From Spirochaetota bacterium (lineage in GTDB: Bacteria; Spirochaetota; Spirochaetia; Treponematales; Rectinemataceae): DNA of 64,000 nucleotides. Under the pieces are notes generated by a model, which saw only the letters and a program-made list of their open reading frames with translations, did no database searches and was not told the origin of the DNA. The stretch spans positions 124,001 through 188,000 of the forward strand of contig JAJUJQ010000002.1 of NCBI GenBank assembly GCA_029265255.1. Reading direction: 5' to 3'. Below, piece by piece: positions 15,629 through 24,127 of the stretch; the stretch's first letter is position 1; each line of letters starts with the position of its first letter. The position numbers and the translations under genes were made by a program.

Positions 15629-16889
15629 GCGTGCCGATCTGGAATCGTGGAGGTCACCGGTGGAACCGGTTCTTCGTGCAACCCAATCGGGCGACGAATA
15701 TCCGTTTACGCGCATCGAGGAATTTGCCGAAAACGGTGAGTCGCTCGAAGTCGTGATTCCTGAAATTGAACAAGCGCGTCCTCGCCCCGCCGAATCATGG
15801 GTAGTCGCCCGCTGGGCGGCATTTTTACCCTTCAAGAAAGTGATGCCCGAATTTTCGCTTGGAGAAGGCATGTCTCCCCTCGTCGATGCGGGTTCGTTTC
15901 TAAAAAAATGGGCTGGGCTGGACAACCTTCTCCTGAAGAATGAAACGGTGAATCCAACGTGGAGCTTCAAGGACCGCGGTTCGCTCACCTGCGCCATGAT
16001 GGCTGCCTCTCTCGGAGAACCGCTGACCGCGACGATCTCGACCGGCAACATGGGCCAGTCGATGGCCGCGTATGGTGCACGGGCAGGGATCGGGGTGCTC
16101 GTGTTTCTTCCTGATTTTACCCCGAAGGAAAAGGTGCTCGCGATGGCGGTGCACGGCGCTGCCGTAATACGCGTTCATGGGTCGGATTACGCCGAAATGA
16201 AAACCAGGGTACTCGGCCTCGCGAATCGACTGGGATTGCGCATTGTGTCAGGAAACGGCCCGCTTCGTGTGGAGGGGTACAAGGTCGAAGCGTTCGAACT
16301 ATACGAGCAGCTGGGAGGTGGAGTGCCGGATTTTGTCGCGGTTCCCACCTCAGCCTGCGGTCATATACGAGGAATATTTAAAGGATTCCGCGAGCTTTAC
16401 GCGGCAGGGCTCATCCGAACGCTTCCCCGCATGATCGTTGTTCAGGCCGCCGCCAACAGTCCCTTGGTCACCGCGATCCGTACTGGACGGCGTACCATGG
16501 TGCCATTTACCAATTTCACGACGGTCGCGGAAGCGCTCTCCTCGGGCCGTCCCCCCGGAGGTGATGAAATTATCGCCAAAGCATATGAGTACGGCTGGCT
16601 GGCGGCTGATGCCGCGGAGGAGGAGATCCTCGAAGCTCAGCGCCTTTTCGCGCGCGCAGGCTTTTTTGTCGAACCTGCGAGCGCGACTGTGCTGCCCGCG
16701 CTGCGCAGTCTTCGGCAATCCGGCGCGCTGAAAAAGGAAGACCGGGTTGTCGCGGTTCTCACAGGGTCCGGCATGAAGGACAGCGATGTGCTTGCGCGCC
16801 ATTCTCTGAGAATTGTAGATTGTGAAGCAGCGTCTCTCGAGGAAGTTGCGTATGCATTAGCGAAGAAGGAGGAATTATGCGAAAATTGA
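15621..16889 (+). CDS. thrC: Threonine synthase (PLP-dependent, fold type II)
   Basis: This enzyme would convert O-phosphohomoserine to threonine using PLP. The PLP-lysine motif NPTWSFKDRGS has K117. The glycine-rich phosphate loop region STGNMGQS and the C-terminal TGSGMKD are typical of the family, and 422 residues is a normal length. ATG 15621 overlaps the cupin stop. The last 13 bases overlap the next gene. Other fold-II enzymes (cysteate synthase, diaminopropionate-type) share these motifs, so the substrate is probable rather than certain. No other threonine-pathway gene is adjacent. Confidence 0.8.
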   Translation: MHERADLESWRSPVEPVLRATQSGDEYPFTRIEEFAENGESLEVVIPEIEQARPRPAESWVVARWAAFLPFKKVMPEFSLGEGMSPLVDAGSFLKKWAGLDNLLLKNETVNPTWSFKDRGSLTCAMMAASLGEPLTATISTGNMGQSMAAYGARAGIGVLVFLPDFTPKEKVLAMAVHGAAVIRVHGSDYAEMKTRVLGLANRLGLRIVSGNGPLRVEGYKVEAFELYEQLGGGVPDFVAVPTSACGHIRGIFKGFRELYAAGLIRTLPRMIVVQAAANSPLVTAIRTGRRTMVPFTNFTTVAEALSSGRPPGGDEIIAKAYEYGWLAADAAEEEILEAQRLFARAGFFVEPASATVLPALRSLRQSGALKKEDRVVAVLTGSGMKDSDVLARHSLRIVDCEAASLEEVAYALAKKEELCEN

Positions 16890-17572
16890 GCATCACGGCC
16901 CTTGTAGTATTGTTCGTCATGAGTGCCGGTGTTGGGCTCTGGGCTGCGCCCGCGGCGACCTACGCCTCGGTGGGTTTCATGGGATTGAGCCCGAACATGA
17001 CTGATACCATTGCCCAGTGGTCGATCAAGGACACGCTTTATGGCGGCACGGTCAGCTTCGCGGTGAACCGCTGGTTTTCGGTAGGAGCGGATGTCGTGTA
17101 TTTTGGTGACATCTACTACGGGAAGGACAGCAGCAACGCCTGGTTCGGGCCTGTCTCGTGGACAACGCTGAAAAACACCGATCCTTCGGCCGCGGGGGTT
17201 CAGAAAGCCGACTGGACTTATTACGAGTCGCTGATCTATGCCCCGCTTACCTTCAATCTCACCATTCCCCTAGGCTTTGTCAAACCCTACATTGGTGCTG
17301 GGCCCGCATTCTATTTCCACTTCCCCTCGACAAACCAGGACGCGGGATTCTCGAACTATCTCGCATCGTACTATGGGCTCGGTGGCAGGATCAGAAGTGG
17401 AATTACCGCACGAGCCGGGCTTCATTTCTATTTTGGGTCTTCCTTCTCGATCGATATAGGGTACCTGGTCCGCGAGGACGTGCCAGCCAAGATCTTCGAT
17501 CATCTGGCTGTGAAAGAATTCTACCTGGAGAACGGCTACGCCTTCGTTGCGGCCCGATTGGTACTCGATTGA
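16877..17572 (+). CDS. Outer-membrane beta-barrel protein (OmpA/OmpW-like size)
   Basis: The 231-residue exported protein has a signal peptide (about 1-24, ending in LWAAP). Amphipathic strands follow: a YASVGFMGLS start, a TVSFAVNRWFSVGADVVYF pair, and KPYIGAGPAFYFHF. The end, YAFVAARLVLD, lacks the terminal Phe. The size suits an eight- to ten-strand barrel. GAAGGAGGAATT lies 6 bases before ATG 16877, inside the end of thrC, so it overlaps by 13 bases and is probably co-translated. Its 3' end overlaps the convergent hypothetical gene by 37 bases. Confidence 0.75.
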   Translation: MRKLSITALVVLFVMSAGVGLWAAPAATYASVGFMGLSPNMTDTIAQWSIKDTLYGGTVSFAVNRWFSVGADVVYFGDIYYGKDSSNAWFGPVSWTTLKNTDPSAAGVQKADWTYYESLIYAPLTFNLTIPLGFVKPYIGAGPAFYFHFPSTNQDAGFSNYLASYYGLGGRIRSGITARAGLHFYFGSSFSIDIGYLVREDVPAKIFDHLAVKEFYLENGYAFVAARLVLD

Positions 17573-17844
17573 ACGAGGGCCTTCCACGCGTTAACCGCGG
17601 CGCGCACGTCCCACCAATGGATCTGCGGGGCTGAGCGGGGTATCGAATACCCTCCACCGGTTCTTTCCTGGCGTGCGCGCATCGCTTCTGCCCGCTGGGC
17701 GGGAGAAAGGCTTCTATCGATCATCACACATACCTTCTCCGCGGCATCGAGGCGGGCTAGGAGCTGAGCCAGTGTTTCCCGGTCTTTCGCGGTCAAATGC
17801 TCGAACGCATCCTTCGTCAGCAGGGTTTCAAGCGGCATTTCCAT
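17536..17844 (-). CDS. Hypothetical protein, 102 residues
   Basis: I do not recognise it. The N-terminal 55 residues are helical and charged (LTAKDRETLAQLLARLDAAEK). The C-terminal part has WWDVRAAVNAWKAL. There is no signal peptide or membrane segment. ATG 17844 or ATG 17838 could start it. A TATACT about 20 bases upstream on the minus strand may be its -10. It overlaps the 3' end of the plus-strand barrel gene by 37 bases, which lowers confidence that it is real. Confidence 0.5.
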   Translation of the reverse strand: MEMPLETLLTKDAFEHLTAKDRETLAQLLARLDAAEKVCVMIDRSLSPAQRAEAMRARQERTGGGYSIPRSAPQIHWWDVRAAVNAWKALVQSSTNRAATKA

Positions 17845-17887
17845 ATAATAGAGTATACTCCCGATTCATAGGCAGCAGCAGTCATTG

Positions 17888-19405
17888 TTAACCTGTCTCT
17901 TCGGGCGGTATGGCTGCGAGTGCCGCGTAGAGCTTTTTGCGTTCTTTGCGCGCTTTTTGGTATATCGCCATCCGCTCGGAGTCAGGAAGGACTCGCTGCT
18001 TCGGTGTTTTCGCGACCGCTTGCGTGTGGGCTTCACGGCAGGAAGAAAACAGGCCGATCGCCGTTGCGGCGCTGATCCATGCGCCGAGAGCGGTGGCTTC
18101 GCAGTCGCGGCTTTTTTCTACCGGTCGCGCAAAACTGTCTGCACAGATTTGGACGAATTCATCTATGGCAGTGAGACCACCAGAAAGCAGCACCTGACGA
18201 GCCTGACCGCTAGCCTCTTCCAGCAGTGCCACAATTTCGGCAAGGTCGAGCGCAATGCCTTCCAGTATCGCACGGGCCATATCGCCACGGGTTGTTGATA
18301 GATCGAGATTCAAAAAATGACCCTTCGCCCTCGGATTCCAGTACGGCGCGGCTGCTCCCTTGAAATGGGGCAAGAGGATTACTCCCCGCGCTCCGGGTGG
18401 AGAAGCAAGGATTTCTCGATTGATCCGCGCAAACGGCTCCTCATGAGGATCTGGTGGTGCATAGAATTGGTCCCGGAACCAGCGGTACAACACGCCCGCG
18501 GTCAACATCTGCGCTTCGGTGATGTAAAGCGATGGAAGGGCATATACATTGCAGTAAATGCGCATGGCAGGGTCATGAACAGGGTTATTGCTCAGGCCAA
18601 TCGCATAGGCACCAGTGCCAGTGTTGACGATGATGGTATCGGTATCAAGAAGTCCGAGGCCAAGAGCCGCGCACTGCTGATCACCTCCTGCCGAAATGAC
18701 AGGGACACTGGCTGGAATTCCTGTCGCCTCAGCGGCATCGCGCGAGAGCAGACCCGCGGTCGAACCCGGATCGATAAGGTCGCAGAGCAGCGAGCGATCC
18801 ACACCGAAGCGCGCGATAAGCTCGTCACTCCAATCTCGACGTTCCAGATCGAAAAGATTGGTGCGGCTTGCGAGTGATCGATCCGTGATCAGCCTGCCAG
18901 TCAAAAGAAAGAGAAGATAATCCTGGATTCCCGCCATTTTCCAGGTCTGACGGTAGATTTCAGGGCGCTCGATCTTGAACCACCGCATCTTGATGGCAGA
19001 AAAAACCGAGGTAATCCTCAGCCCACATCGCCGATAGACTTCTGGCTCCGCTTCTTTCATGGCAGCACACATGGGATCGGTACGGATGTCCTGCCACATG
19101 AGAGCGTCATGTAGGGGTCTTCCATCTTTGTCGAGCGGAATGACAGAGGAACGTTGTGACGTAAGAGAGAGCGCTGAGACCGTCAAAGACTCGGCTTTGG
19201 CGCGTTCCTGGGCTTCCCTGAGCAGAGAGAACAGGCAGTGTTTCCAGGTCTCGGGATTCTGTTCGACCCGGCCGTCGGGATAATATCGAGGGGGATTGTC
19301 TCTTCGAGCTACATGTAGGACCTGACCTGCCGCGTCAAACAGCGCGGCTCTCATGCTTGTCGTTCCGGTATCAAGTACGATGATTGCCGGTTCGTGTGCT
19401 TCCAT
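17888..19405 (-). CDS. FGGY-family carbohydrate kinase, candidate ascorbate-pathway kinase
   Basis: The 505-residue kinase of the xylulokinase/gluconokinase/glycerol-kinase family phosphorylates a sugar with ATP. The N-terminal phosphate-1 motif VLDTGTTSMRA, SAGGDQQCAALG and the C-terminal adenosine motif LLSGGLTAIDEFVQICAD are all present. It is divergent from the DeoR regulator and the ABC/ula operon and the only kinase in the locus. I infer that it supplies the 6-phosphate that UlaG needs, because no PTS is present. The substrate could be L-ascorbate itself or a ring-opened derivative such as 3-keto-L-gulonate. No ribosome site is seen and a TATAAT ends 6 bases before the ATG, suggesting a leaderless mRNA. 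Confidence 0.85.
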   Translation of the reverse strand: MEAHEPAIIVLDTGTTSMRAALFDAAGQVLHVARRDNPPRYYPDGRVEQNPETWKHCLFSLLREAQERAKAESLTVSALSLTSQRSSVIPLDKDGRPLHDALMWQDIRTDPMCAAMKEAEPEVYRRCGLRITSVFSAIKMRWFKIERPEIYRQTWKMAGIQDYLLFLLTGRLITDRSLASRTNLFDLERRDWSDELIARFGVDRSLLCDLIDPGSTAGLLSRDAAEATGIPASVPVISAGGDQQCAALGLGLLDTDTIIVNTGTGAYAIGLSNNPVHDPAMRIYCNVYALPSLYITEAQMLTAGVLYRWFRDQFYAPPDPHEEPFARINREILASPPGARGVILLPHFKGAAAPYWNPRAKGHFLNLDLSTTRGDMARAILEGIALDLAEIVALLEEASGQARQVLLSGGLTAIDEFVQICADSFARPVEKSRDCEATALGAWISAATAIGLFSSCREAHTQAVAKTPKQRVLPDSERMAIYQKARKERKKLYAALAAIPPEETG

Positions 19406-19411
19406 TGTTTC

Positions 19412-19417
19412 ATTATA
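19412..19417 (-). promoter_or_regulatory. -10 box TATAAT immediately before the FGGY kinase start
   Basis: On the minus strand a perfect TATAAT is followed by only GAAACA and then ATG 19405. Transcription would therefore start at or next to the A of the start codon. The -35 region (GTACAA-like) is poor, which fits a promoter needing an activator or subject to the AAATGAT sites beside it. Confidence 0.55.
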
Positions 19418-19423
19418 TGATTG

Positions 19424-19495
19424 AAATGATCGTTTTGTACAGGCTGAATAGTAAAATTAATCAAAATTTTATCATTTACAGGCAGCTAAAATGAT
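19424..19495. promoter_or_regulatory. Cluster of AAATGAT words in the kinase/DeoR divergent region (candidate operators)
   Basis: AAATGATC occurs at 19424-19431. Its reverse complement ATCATTT is at 19471-19477 and AAATGAT is at 19489-19495. The same word recurs before the binding-protein gene. DeoR-family regulators typically bind spaced repeats around their own gene, so these are probable sites for the adjacent regulator. Confidence 0.5.
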
Positions 19496-19555
19496 TGTAT
19501 GATTGAATTGACGGACTAAAAGTCAGCAAAGGTCAGCTGCGGAAGGAAGGTGCAC

Positions 19556-20335
19556 ATGGCGTCAAATGCGGCAGTATTCAAGCGCAGGCTCAGGATTGTC
19601 GAAATGGTTAACCATGCCGGTATCATGAGTGTCGAAGATCTCAGCAGAGCTCTTGATGTATCGGCTATTACGGTGCGGCGCGACCTGGACCACCTGGCGG
19701 CGGAAGGCTCGATCATGAGGCGGCATGGCAGCGCTGTCTCGGTCACATTCGATACCGATGCCATAACGGAAAAGAGCTTGAGAGAAAAAGATGTATTAAA
19801 TATAGAAGAAAAAATGCGCATCGCTGCGAGAGCGGCCAGCATGGTGGCCGATGGTGACATTCTCTTCATGAATTCTGGGTCGACCACGCTTTGTTTTCTC
19901 AAAGCGCTCAAAGGACGCCGAGTCAAGATCATCACCAATAACGCCGCTGCGATCGGCGTCGAGCACAGCCCCGAAGTGGAACTCATGATTCTGGGGGGCG
20001 AATACCGCGAGCAATCTCAATCGCTTGTGGGCGAATTTGCGCTCAATGCCATTCGTTCTATCTATTCGGACCATACGTTCTTGGGTACTAACGGGTTGAG
20101 CCTGGAAAAAGGATTGACTACCAGCGTCTACCAGGAATGCAGCATCAATCAGGCGATGATTGAGCATACCCATGGGAAGGTCGTTGTACTTGCGGATTCT
20201 TCCAAGATGGGCAAAGTGGCGCATTTCATTTCGGCGTCGCTTGATAAAGTCGACATGGTCATTACCGATACCGGCTGTCCCAGGGAATATATCGAAGGGC
20301 TTGAGGCGATGGGTATCGAGGTTGTTCTTGCATGA
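19556..20335 (+). CDS. DeoR-family transcriptional regulator (UlaR-like) of the ascorbate locus
   Basis: The 259-residue protein has an N-terminal DeoR winged helix. The signature helix is at about residues 36-60 (VSAITVRRDLDHLAAEGSI), followed by a DeoRC sugar-phosphate sensor domain with MNSGSTT and ITNNAAA phosphate-loop motifs. It sits between the divergent kinase and the transporter/ula genes, so it very likely represses both and responds to a pathway sugar phosphate. In E. coli, UlaR plays this part with ascorbate-6-phosphate. ATG 19556 is preferred to GTG 19550 because GGAAGGAAGG lies 5 bases upstream. Confidence 0.88.
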   Translation: MASNAAVFKRRLRIVEMVNHAGIMSVEDLSRALDVSAITVRRDLDHLAAEGSIMRRHGSAVSVTFDTDAITEKSLREKDVLNIEEKMRIAARAASMVADGDILFMNSGSTTLCFLKALKGRRVKIITNNAAAIGVEHSPEVELMILGGEYREQSQSLVGEFALNAIRSIYSDHTFLGTNGLSLEKGLTTSVYQECSINQAMIEHTHGKVVVLADSSKMGKVAHFISASLDKVDMVITDTGCPREYIEGLEAMGIEVVLA

Positions 20336-20337
20336 GA

Positions 20338-20358
20338 AAATGATCATGTAAATGATCA
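20338..20358. promoter_or_regulatory. Direct repeat AAATGATCA x2 (12-base period) before the sugar-binding protein gene
   Basis: AAATGATCA is repeated exactly at 20338-20346 and 20350-20358, and another AAATGAT occurs at 20411-20417. The 12-base spacing puts the copies on almost the same face of DNA. They lie upstream of the promoter at 20438-20466 and match the words in the kinase/DeoR gap. Confidence 0.55.
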
Positions 20359-20437
20359 ATATACAAATATTTCTATCTTTTTGAGCGAATTTTTTCAATA
20401 ATTGCCGTAAAAATGATAAGTATTTGAAATTTTGCTC

Positions 20438-20466
20438 TTGCGTTCTCAGGGATTCAGGGTTACAAT
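20438..20466 (+). promoter_or_regulatory. Candidate promoter of the ABC/ula operon
   Basis: TTGCGT (20438-20443) and TACAAT (20461-20466) are exactly 17 bases apart. The start near 20473 gives a leader of about 55 bases ending in CAGGAGG. It would let the binding protein and pathway genes be transcribed independently of the regulator. Confidence 0.5.
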
Positions 20467-20528
20467 TGCTCATATAGCGATCAGTATTAGATCACTATTC
20501 GATCATTCCATGTTCAGGAGGCTTGTTC

Positions 20529-21482
20529 ATGAAACGAACGTCAAGTATTGCCCTCATTCTCTGCCTTGTGCTGATCAGTTTCGCCGGAGCCCAGGCCGCA
20601 GAGACCTTCAAAATCGCGTACATCCCGACCAGCATCGGTCAACCCAATACCAATGCATGGCTCGAAGGCATGATGCGTGTATTCCGCAAATACCCGAATG
20701 TCAAGGTGCAGTCGTTTGACCCTCAGCTGCGCGCGGACCTTCAGGTTTCCTTCATCGATGATGTTATCAATCAGAAATATGACGCCATCGTGCTGCAGGC
20801 TCAAGACGCGGCGGCATTGTCCGCTTCGGTCAAGGCGGCTGAGAGCAAGGGCATCATCGTTATAACGGTGAACCTCGCGACGCTGCAGAAGCATACAGCC
20901 AGCGTCCAGATGGCCGATATCAGCGCCGGCTACCTGGTAGGCAAGGAAATGGGCAAGCAGCTTGGCGGCAAGGGTAACGTCGCAATTATCCAGTCGCCCC
21001 CGGGAGCATTGCTCGGCGTGAACCGCGAAAAAGGCTTCAGGCAGGCAATGGCAGAGCTCTATCCGAACATCAAGATTGTCGCTGCGCAGAGTGCAGAAGG
21101 CTGGAAAAAGGAAATCGCCATCACGATCATGAACAGCTTCCTTCAGTCTTTCAAGCAGCTTGATGGTGTCTTTGCGGTGAACGACAACATGGCCGAAGGC
21201 GCGATGATCGCCGCGGAGGCTGCCGGAAGGCTCAAGGAAATCAAAATTTGGGGTGCCAATGGGCAGAAGAGCACGCTCGAGCTGATCGAGCAGGGCAAAA
21301 TTGCCGGAACCGCCTACAACAACTGCTTCGCGCAAGGTACCCTGATCGCCGAAATGCTCATGGAACGCCTTACCAAGCACCTCGGGCCTTCCAAGGATCC
21401 CGAGACCAAGGTTATCCAGATCCCGCCGTTTGCAGCGACGAAGGAGACCGTCGGCCAGATCCCGAAGGAAGATCGCTGGTAA
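20529..21482 (+). CDS. Periplasmic sugar-binding protein of the ABC transporter (RbsB/MglB family)
   Basis: The 317-residue protein has a signal peptide (about 1-23, ending AGAQAAE). A type-I periplasmic-binding fold follows, with segments FKIAYIPTSIGQPNTNAWLEG, YDAIVLQAQDAAALSASV and DGVFAVNDNMAEGAM. It captures the substrate, by context L-ascorbate or a close relative, and hands it to the two permeases. CAGGAGG lies 7 bases before ATG 20529. The in-frame TTG 20523 is not needed. A strong GC hairpin follows the gene and probably gives it higher expression than the downstream transporter genes. Confidence 0.88.
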   Translation: MKRTSSIALILCLVLISFAGAQAAETFKIAYIPTSIGQPNTNAWLEGMMRVFRKYPNVKVQSFDPQLRADLQVSFIDDVINQKYDAIVLQAQDAAALSASVKAAESKGIIVITVNLATLQKHTASVQMADISAGYLVGKEMGKQLGGKGNVAIIQSPPGALLGVNREKGFRQAMAELYPNIKIVAAQSAEGWKKEIAITIMNSFLQSFKQLDGVFAVNDNMAEGAMIAAEAAGRLKEIKIWGANGQKSTLELIEQGKIAGTAYNNCFAQGTLIAEMLMERLTKHLGPSKDPETKVIQIPPFAATKETVGQIPKEDRW

Positions 21483-21500
21483 GCACAATGCTGATCCGGG

Positions 21501-21529
21501 CGGCAGGGCGAGATGCCCTGCCGCTTTCA
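21501..21529 (+). terminator. Intercistronic hairpin after the sugar-binding protein gene
   Basis: A perfect 10-bp stem GCGGCAGGGC (21501-21510) / GCCCTGCCGC (21516-21525) with loop GAGAT is followed by TTTC. With such a short T-run it is more likely a partial terminator or an mRNA-stabilising hairpin than a full stop. The same core (GGCAGGG/CCCTGCC) appears after the peptide-binding protein at 41434. Confidence 0.65.
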
Positions 21530-21563
21530 TACCCGCATCTGTTCCAATACATGGAGGTCTGAC

Positions 21564-22577
21564 GTGTCAGGTCATGTTGTCCGACGGCTGGTTCTGCTGG
21601 CGCTCATGATCATACTCTCTGCGCTCATTACATTAATCAATCCTCTGTTCCTGAGCACGGGTAACCTGATGAAAATGCTGCAGGAAGCGGCTCAGACGGG
21701 AATTGTTGCAATAGGTTTTACGTTGGTCATGCTGACGGCAGGCATTGATATGTCGATTGGAGCCGTGATCGCCGTCACAGCCATGGTGAGCATCAATTTC
21801 ATTTCGTACACAAAGCTTCCTGTCGCAGTCTTCGTGCCTATCACGCTGCTGGTCGGCGTGCTGGCCGGCGCGTTCAATGGTTTTTTCATTACCAAGTTCA
21901 AATTGCCTGAATTCATCGTGACGCTTGGCACTAAAAGCATCCTGAGCGGTATCGCGCTTGTCATCGCGGTTAAGGACTCGATGGGATTCGTCCAGAATGT
22001 CTATATCCAGAACGAGACATATCTCTGGTTCGGAAGCCAGACCTTTGGGGGAATCTACCGCACGACTATCGCCTTCATCATTTTGGGCGTGGCGACGCAG
22101 CTGTTTCTCAAGCATACACGGACCGGTACCAATATCTATGCGTCCGGAGCAAACCCAGTCGCCGCGAAGCTATCGGGAATCAACACCGAGAAGACCGTGT
22201 TCGGGGTCTATGTGTTTTCCGGTTTATGCGCGTCCGTCGCGGCGATCTTCATTTCTTCCCGTATGATGACAGCCATGCCGGAGCTCGGTTTAGGACAGGA
22301 GATGGACGTCATCGCGTCAGTGGTGCTTGGGGGGACAACATTTACCGGCGGGTCAGGCGATATCTGGGGCACCATGATCGGCGCGGTGTTCCTGGCACTG
22401 ATTAAAAACGGCATTCTGAAGCTCGGGATCTCTCCGTGGGTGCAGCCGATCGTTATAGGCGGCATTATTGTGGTGACGGTTATTCTCGATGTGTGGCAGA
22501 AAAAGGTTTCAGACCGGATTACTGCGAAATCCAAGCTGAAGAAGCTTGCGGAATCGACCGCGCAGCCGTCTGCGTGA
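21564..22577 (+). CDS. Sugar ABC transporter permease 1 (RbsC family)
   Basis: The 337-residue membrane protein of the RbsC/MglC (BPD_transp_2) family has about eight to ten hydrophobic segments. The conserved TAGIDMSIGAVIA loop near the N-terminus and the cytoplasmic coupling region ANPVAAKLSGI are both present. The start is GTG 21564, with GGAGG 6 bases upstream. The longer frame to 21513 runs through the hairpin and is rejected. It is one of two different permeases in the operon and probably pairs with the second as a heterodimer. Confidence 0.88.
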   Translation: MSGHVVRRLVLLALMIILSALITLINPLFLSTGNLMKMLQEAAQTGIVAIGFTLVMLTAGIDMSIGAVIAVTAMVSINFISYTKLPVAVFVPITLLVGVLAGAFNGFFITKFKLPEFIVTLGTKSILSGIALVIAVKDSMGFVQNVYIQNETYLWFGSQTFGGIYRTTIAFIILGVATQLFLKHTRTGTNIYASGANPVAAKLSGINTEKTVFGVYVFSGLCASVAAIFISSRMMTAMPELGLGQEMDVIASVVLGGTTFTGGSGDIWGTMIGAVFLALIKNGILKLGISPWVQPIVIGGIIVVTVILDVWQKKVSDRITAKSKLKKLAESTAQPSA

Positions 22578-22591
22578 AAGGAGGGACAGTA

Positions 22592-24127
22592 ATGCAAACG
22601 ACAGATAAAAGCGACATCCTCCTTGAGTGCAGGCATATCGTAAAGTCTTACAACGGGCCTATCGTGCTCGACGACGTCGATTTCTCGGTGAAGAGAGGAG
22701 AGGTTCATTCGCTGGTAGGCGAAAATGGAGCTGGAAAATCGACGCTCATCAAGATTATCACTGGCGCGACGGGGCGCAATGCGGGAGACATCATCTTCAA
22801 CGGCCAGGCGCTACCGCTCCAATATTCGAGAAAATACGCCGAAAGTCTTGGTATTGCTGTCATCTATCAGGAACTGAGTCTCATACCCGGCATGACGGTG
22901 GCACAAAATATTTTCCTGTCACGAGAACCTCTGTTCCCGCGCACGCGCATCATCAATAGAAGAAAGATGAACGCGATGGCGCAGGATCTGATTGATCGAT
23001 ACAATTTTCCACTCAAGCCGACCGACATTATCGACAATATCAGCATCGCGCAACGTCAGCTCGTTGAAATCCTCAAGGCTCTCTCCGGAAACGCTTCGCT
23101 CATGATCATGGATGAGCCGACGAGCTCTCTTACGCGCACCGAAGTCGAAATGCTTTTTAAAATCATTCAGACATTGAAAGCGGAGGGTATCAGCGTCCTC
23201 TATATTTCGCACCGGATGGAGGAGGTGTACGCGCTCTCCGATCGAGTGACCGTACTTCGCGACGGCCGGCTTGTGTCCGTGCTTGAAAAAGAACAGATCA
23301 GTCCGGCTGAAATTATCAGGCTCATGATTGGGCATCGGCTCGAGGAAAACGCGGTGCACCACCATCTTCCCAAAATCGAAGGGAAAAAGCCAGTCCTGGA
23401 AGTCGAGGGGCTCACCTCTGTGGGAAAATTCTCCGATATCAGCTTTACGCTGCATGAGGGCGAAGTGCTGGGCATCGGAGGGCTCGTAGGTTCAGGCCGA
23501 ACCGAGCTTGTCCGTGCGCTGTATGGGATTGACCCGTACGACAAGGGAATGATCCGTTACATGGGCAAGCCCTGGGTTCCTTCGGTGCGCGCGTCTATAA
23601 GAAATGGCATAGGCTTCATTCCGGAAGAGCGGCGCATTCAGGGCATCCTCGCTACCCAGACGATCACACGGAATATCGGCGTGACCAATCTCGACCGGCT
23701 TGCGCCGCGGAGTGTGGTGAGAAGTAAGCTCGAAAAGCAGCTCGCGCTCGACGGTATTCGCCTTGTAAACGTCAAACCGCCCGATCCTGACCATCTGGTA
23801 GGAAACCTTTCTGGCGGCAACCAGCAGAAAGTCGTTCTTGCAAAATGGCTGGTCCGCAACCTTTCGCTCATCTTTATTGACGAGCCCACGGTAGGCATCG
23901 ATATCGGGGCGAAGGAAGAAATTTACGGGCACATCAAAGCGCTGGCGGCTCAGGGTGTGTCGGTCATTCTGGTATCCTCGGACCTTCCGGAGCTGACACG
24001 CCTTTCTGATCGTGTTCTTATCCTGAGGAAGGGGCGCATCATCAAGGAATTCAAGGAATGTGTTCTTACCAGCGAAAAAATCCTGCGCGCCGCGTCAGGC
24101 ATTCTGGAGGATGACGATGAAGCGTAA
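22592..24127 (+). CDS. Sugar ABC transporter ATP-binding protein, two ABC domains (MglA/RbsA family)
   Basis: The 511-residue protein has duplicated nucleotide-binding domains. The first has Walker A GENGAGKST and Walker B LMIMDEPT. The second has the atypical GLVGSGRTEL P-loop common in this family, LSGGNQQKV and LIFIDEPT. It drives import through both permeases. AAAGGAGGG lies 6 bases before ATG 22592. The reading frame extends upstream into the permease gene but has no better start there. Its end overlaps the next permease gene by 11 bases. Confidence 0.92.
   Translation: MQTTDKSDILLECRHIVKSYNGPIVLDDVDFSVKRGEVHSLVGENGAGKSTLIKIITGATGRNAGDIIFNGQALPLQYSRKYAESLGIAVIYQELSLIPGMTVAQNIFLSREPLFPRTRIINRRKMNAMAQDLIDRYNFPLKPTDIIDNISIAQRQLVEILKALSGNASLMIMDEPTSSLTRTEVEMLFKIIQTLKAEGISVLYISHRMEEVYALSDRVTVLRDGRLVSVLEKEQISPAEIIRLMIGHRLEENAVHHHLPKIEGKKPVLEVEGLTSVGKFSDISFTLHEGEVLGIGGLVGSGRTELVRALYGIDPYDKGMIRYMGKPWVPSVRASIRNGIGFIPEERRIQGILATQTITRNIGVTNLDRLAPRSVVRSKLEKQLALDGIRLVNVKPPDPDHLVGNLSGGNQQKVVLAKWLVRNLSLIFIDEPTVGIDIGAKEEIYGHIKALAAQGVSVILVSSDLPELTRLSDRVLILRKGRIIKEFKECVLTSEKILRAASGILEDDDEA

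Noticed and set aside
20541..21530. 329-codon minus-strand frame opposite the sugar-binding protein
   Set aside because: Shadow of a strongly coding sense gene with signal peptide and ribosome site. The antisense protein is His/Arg/Asp-rich without domains.
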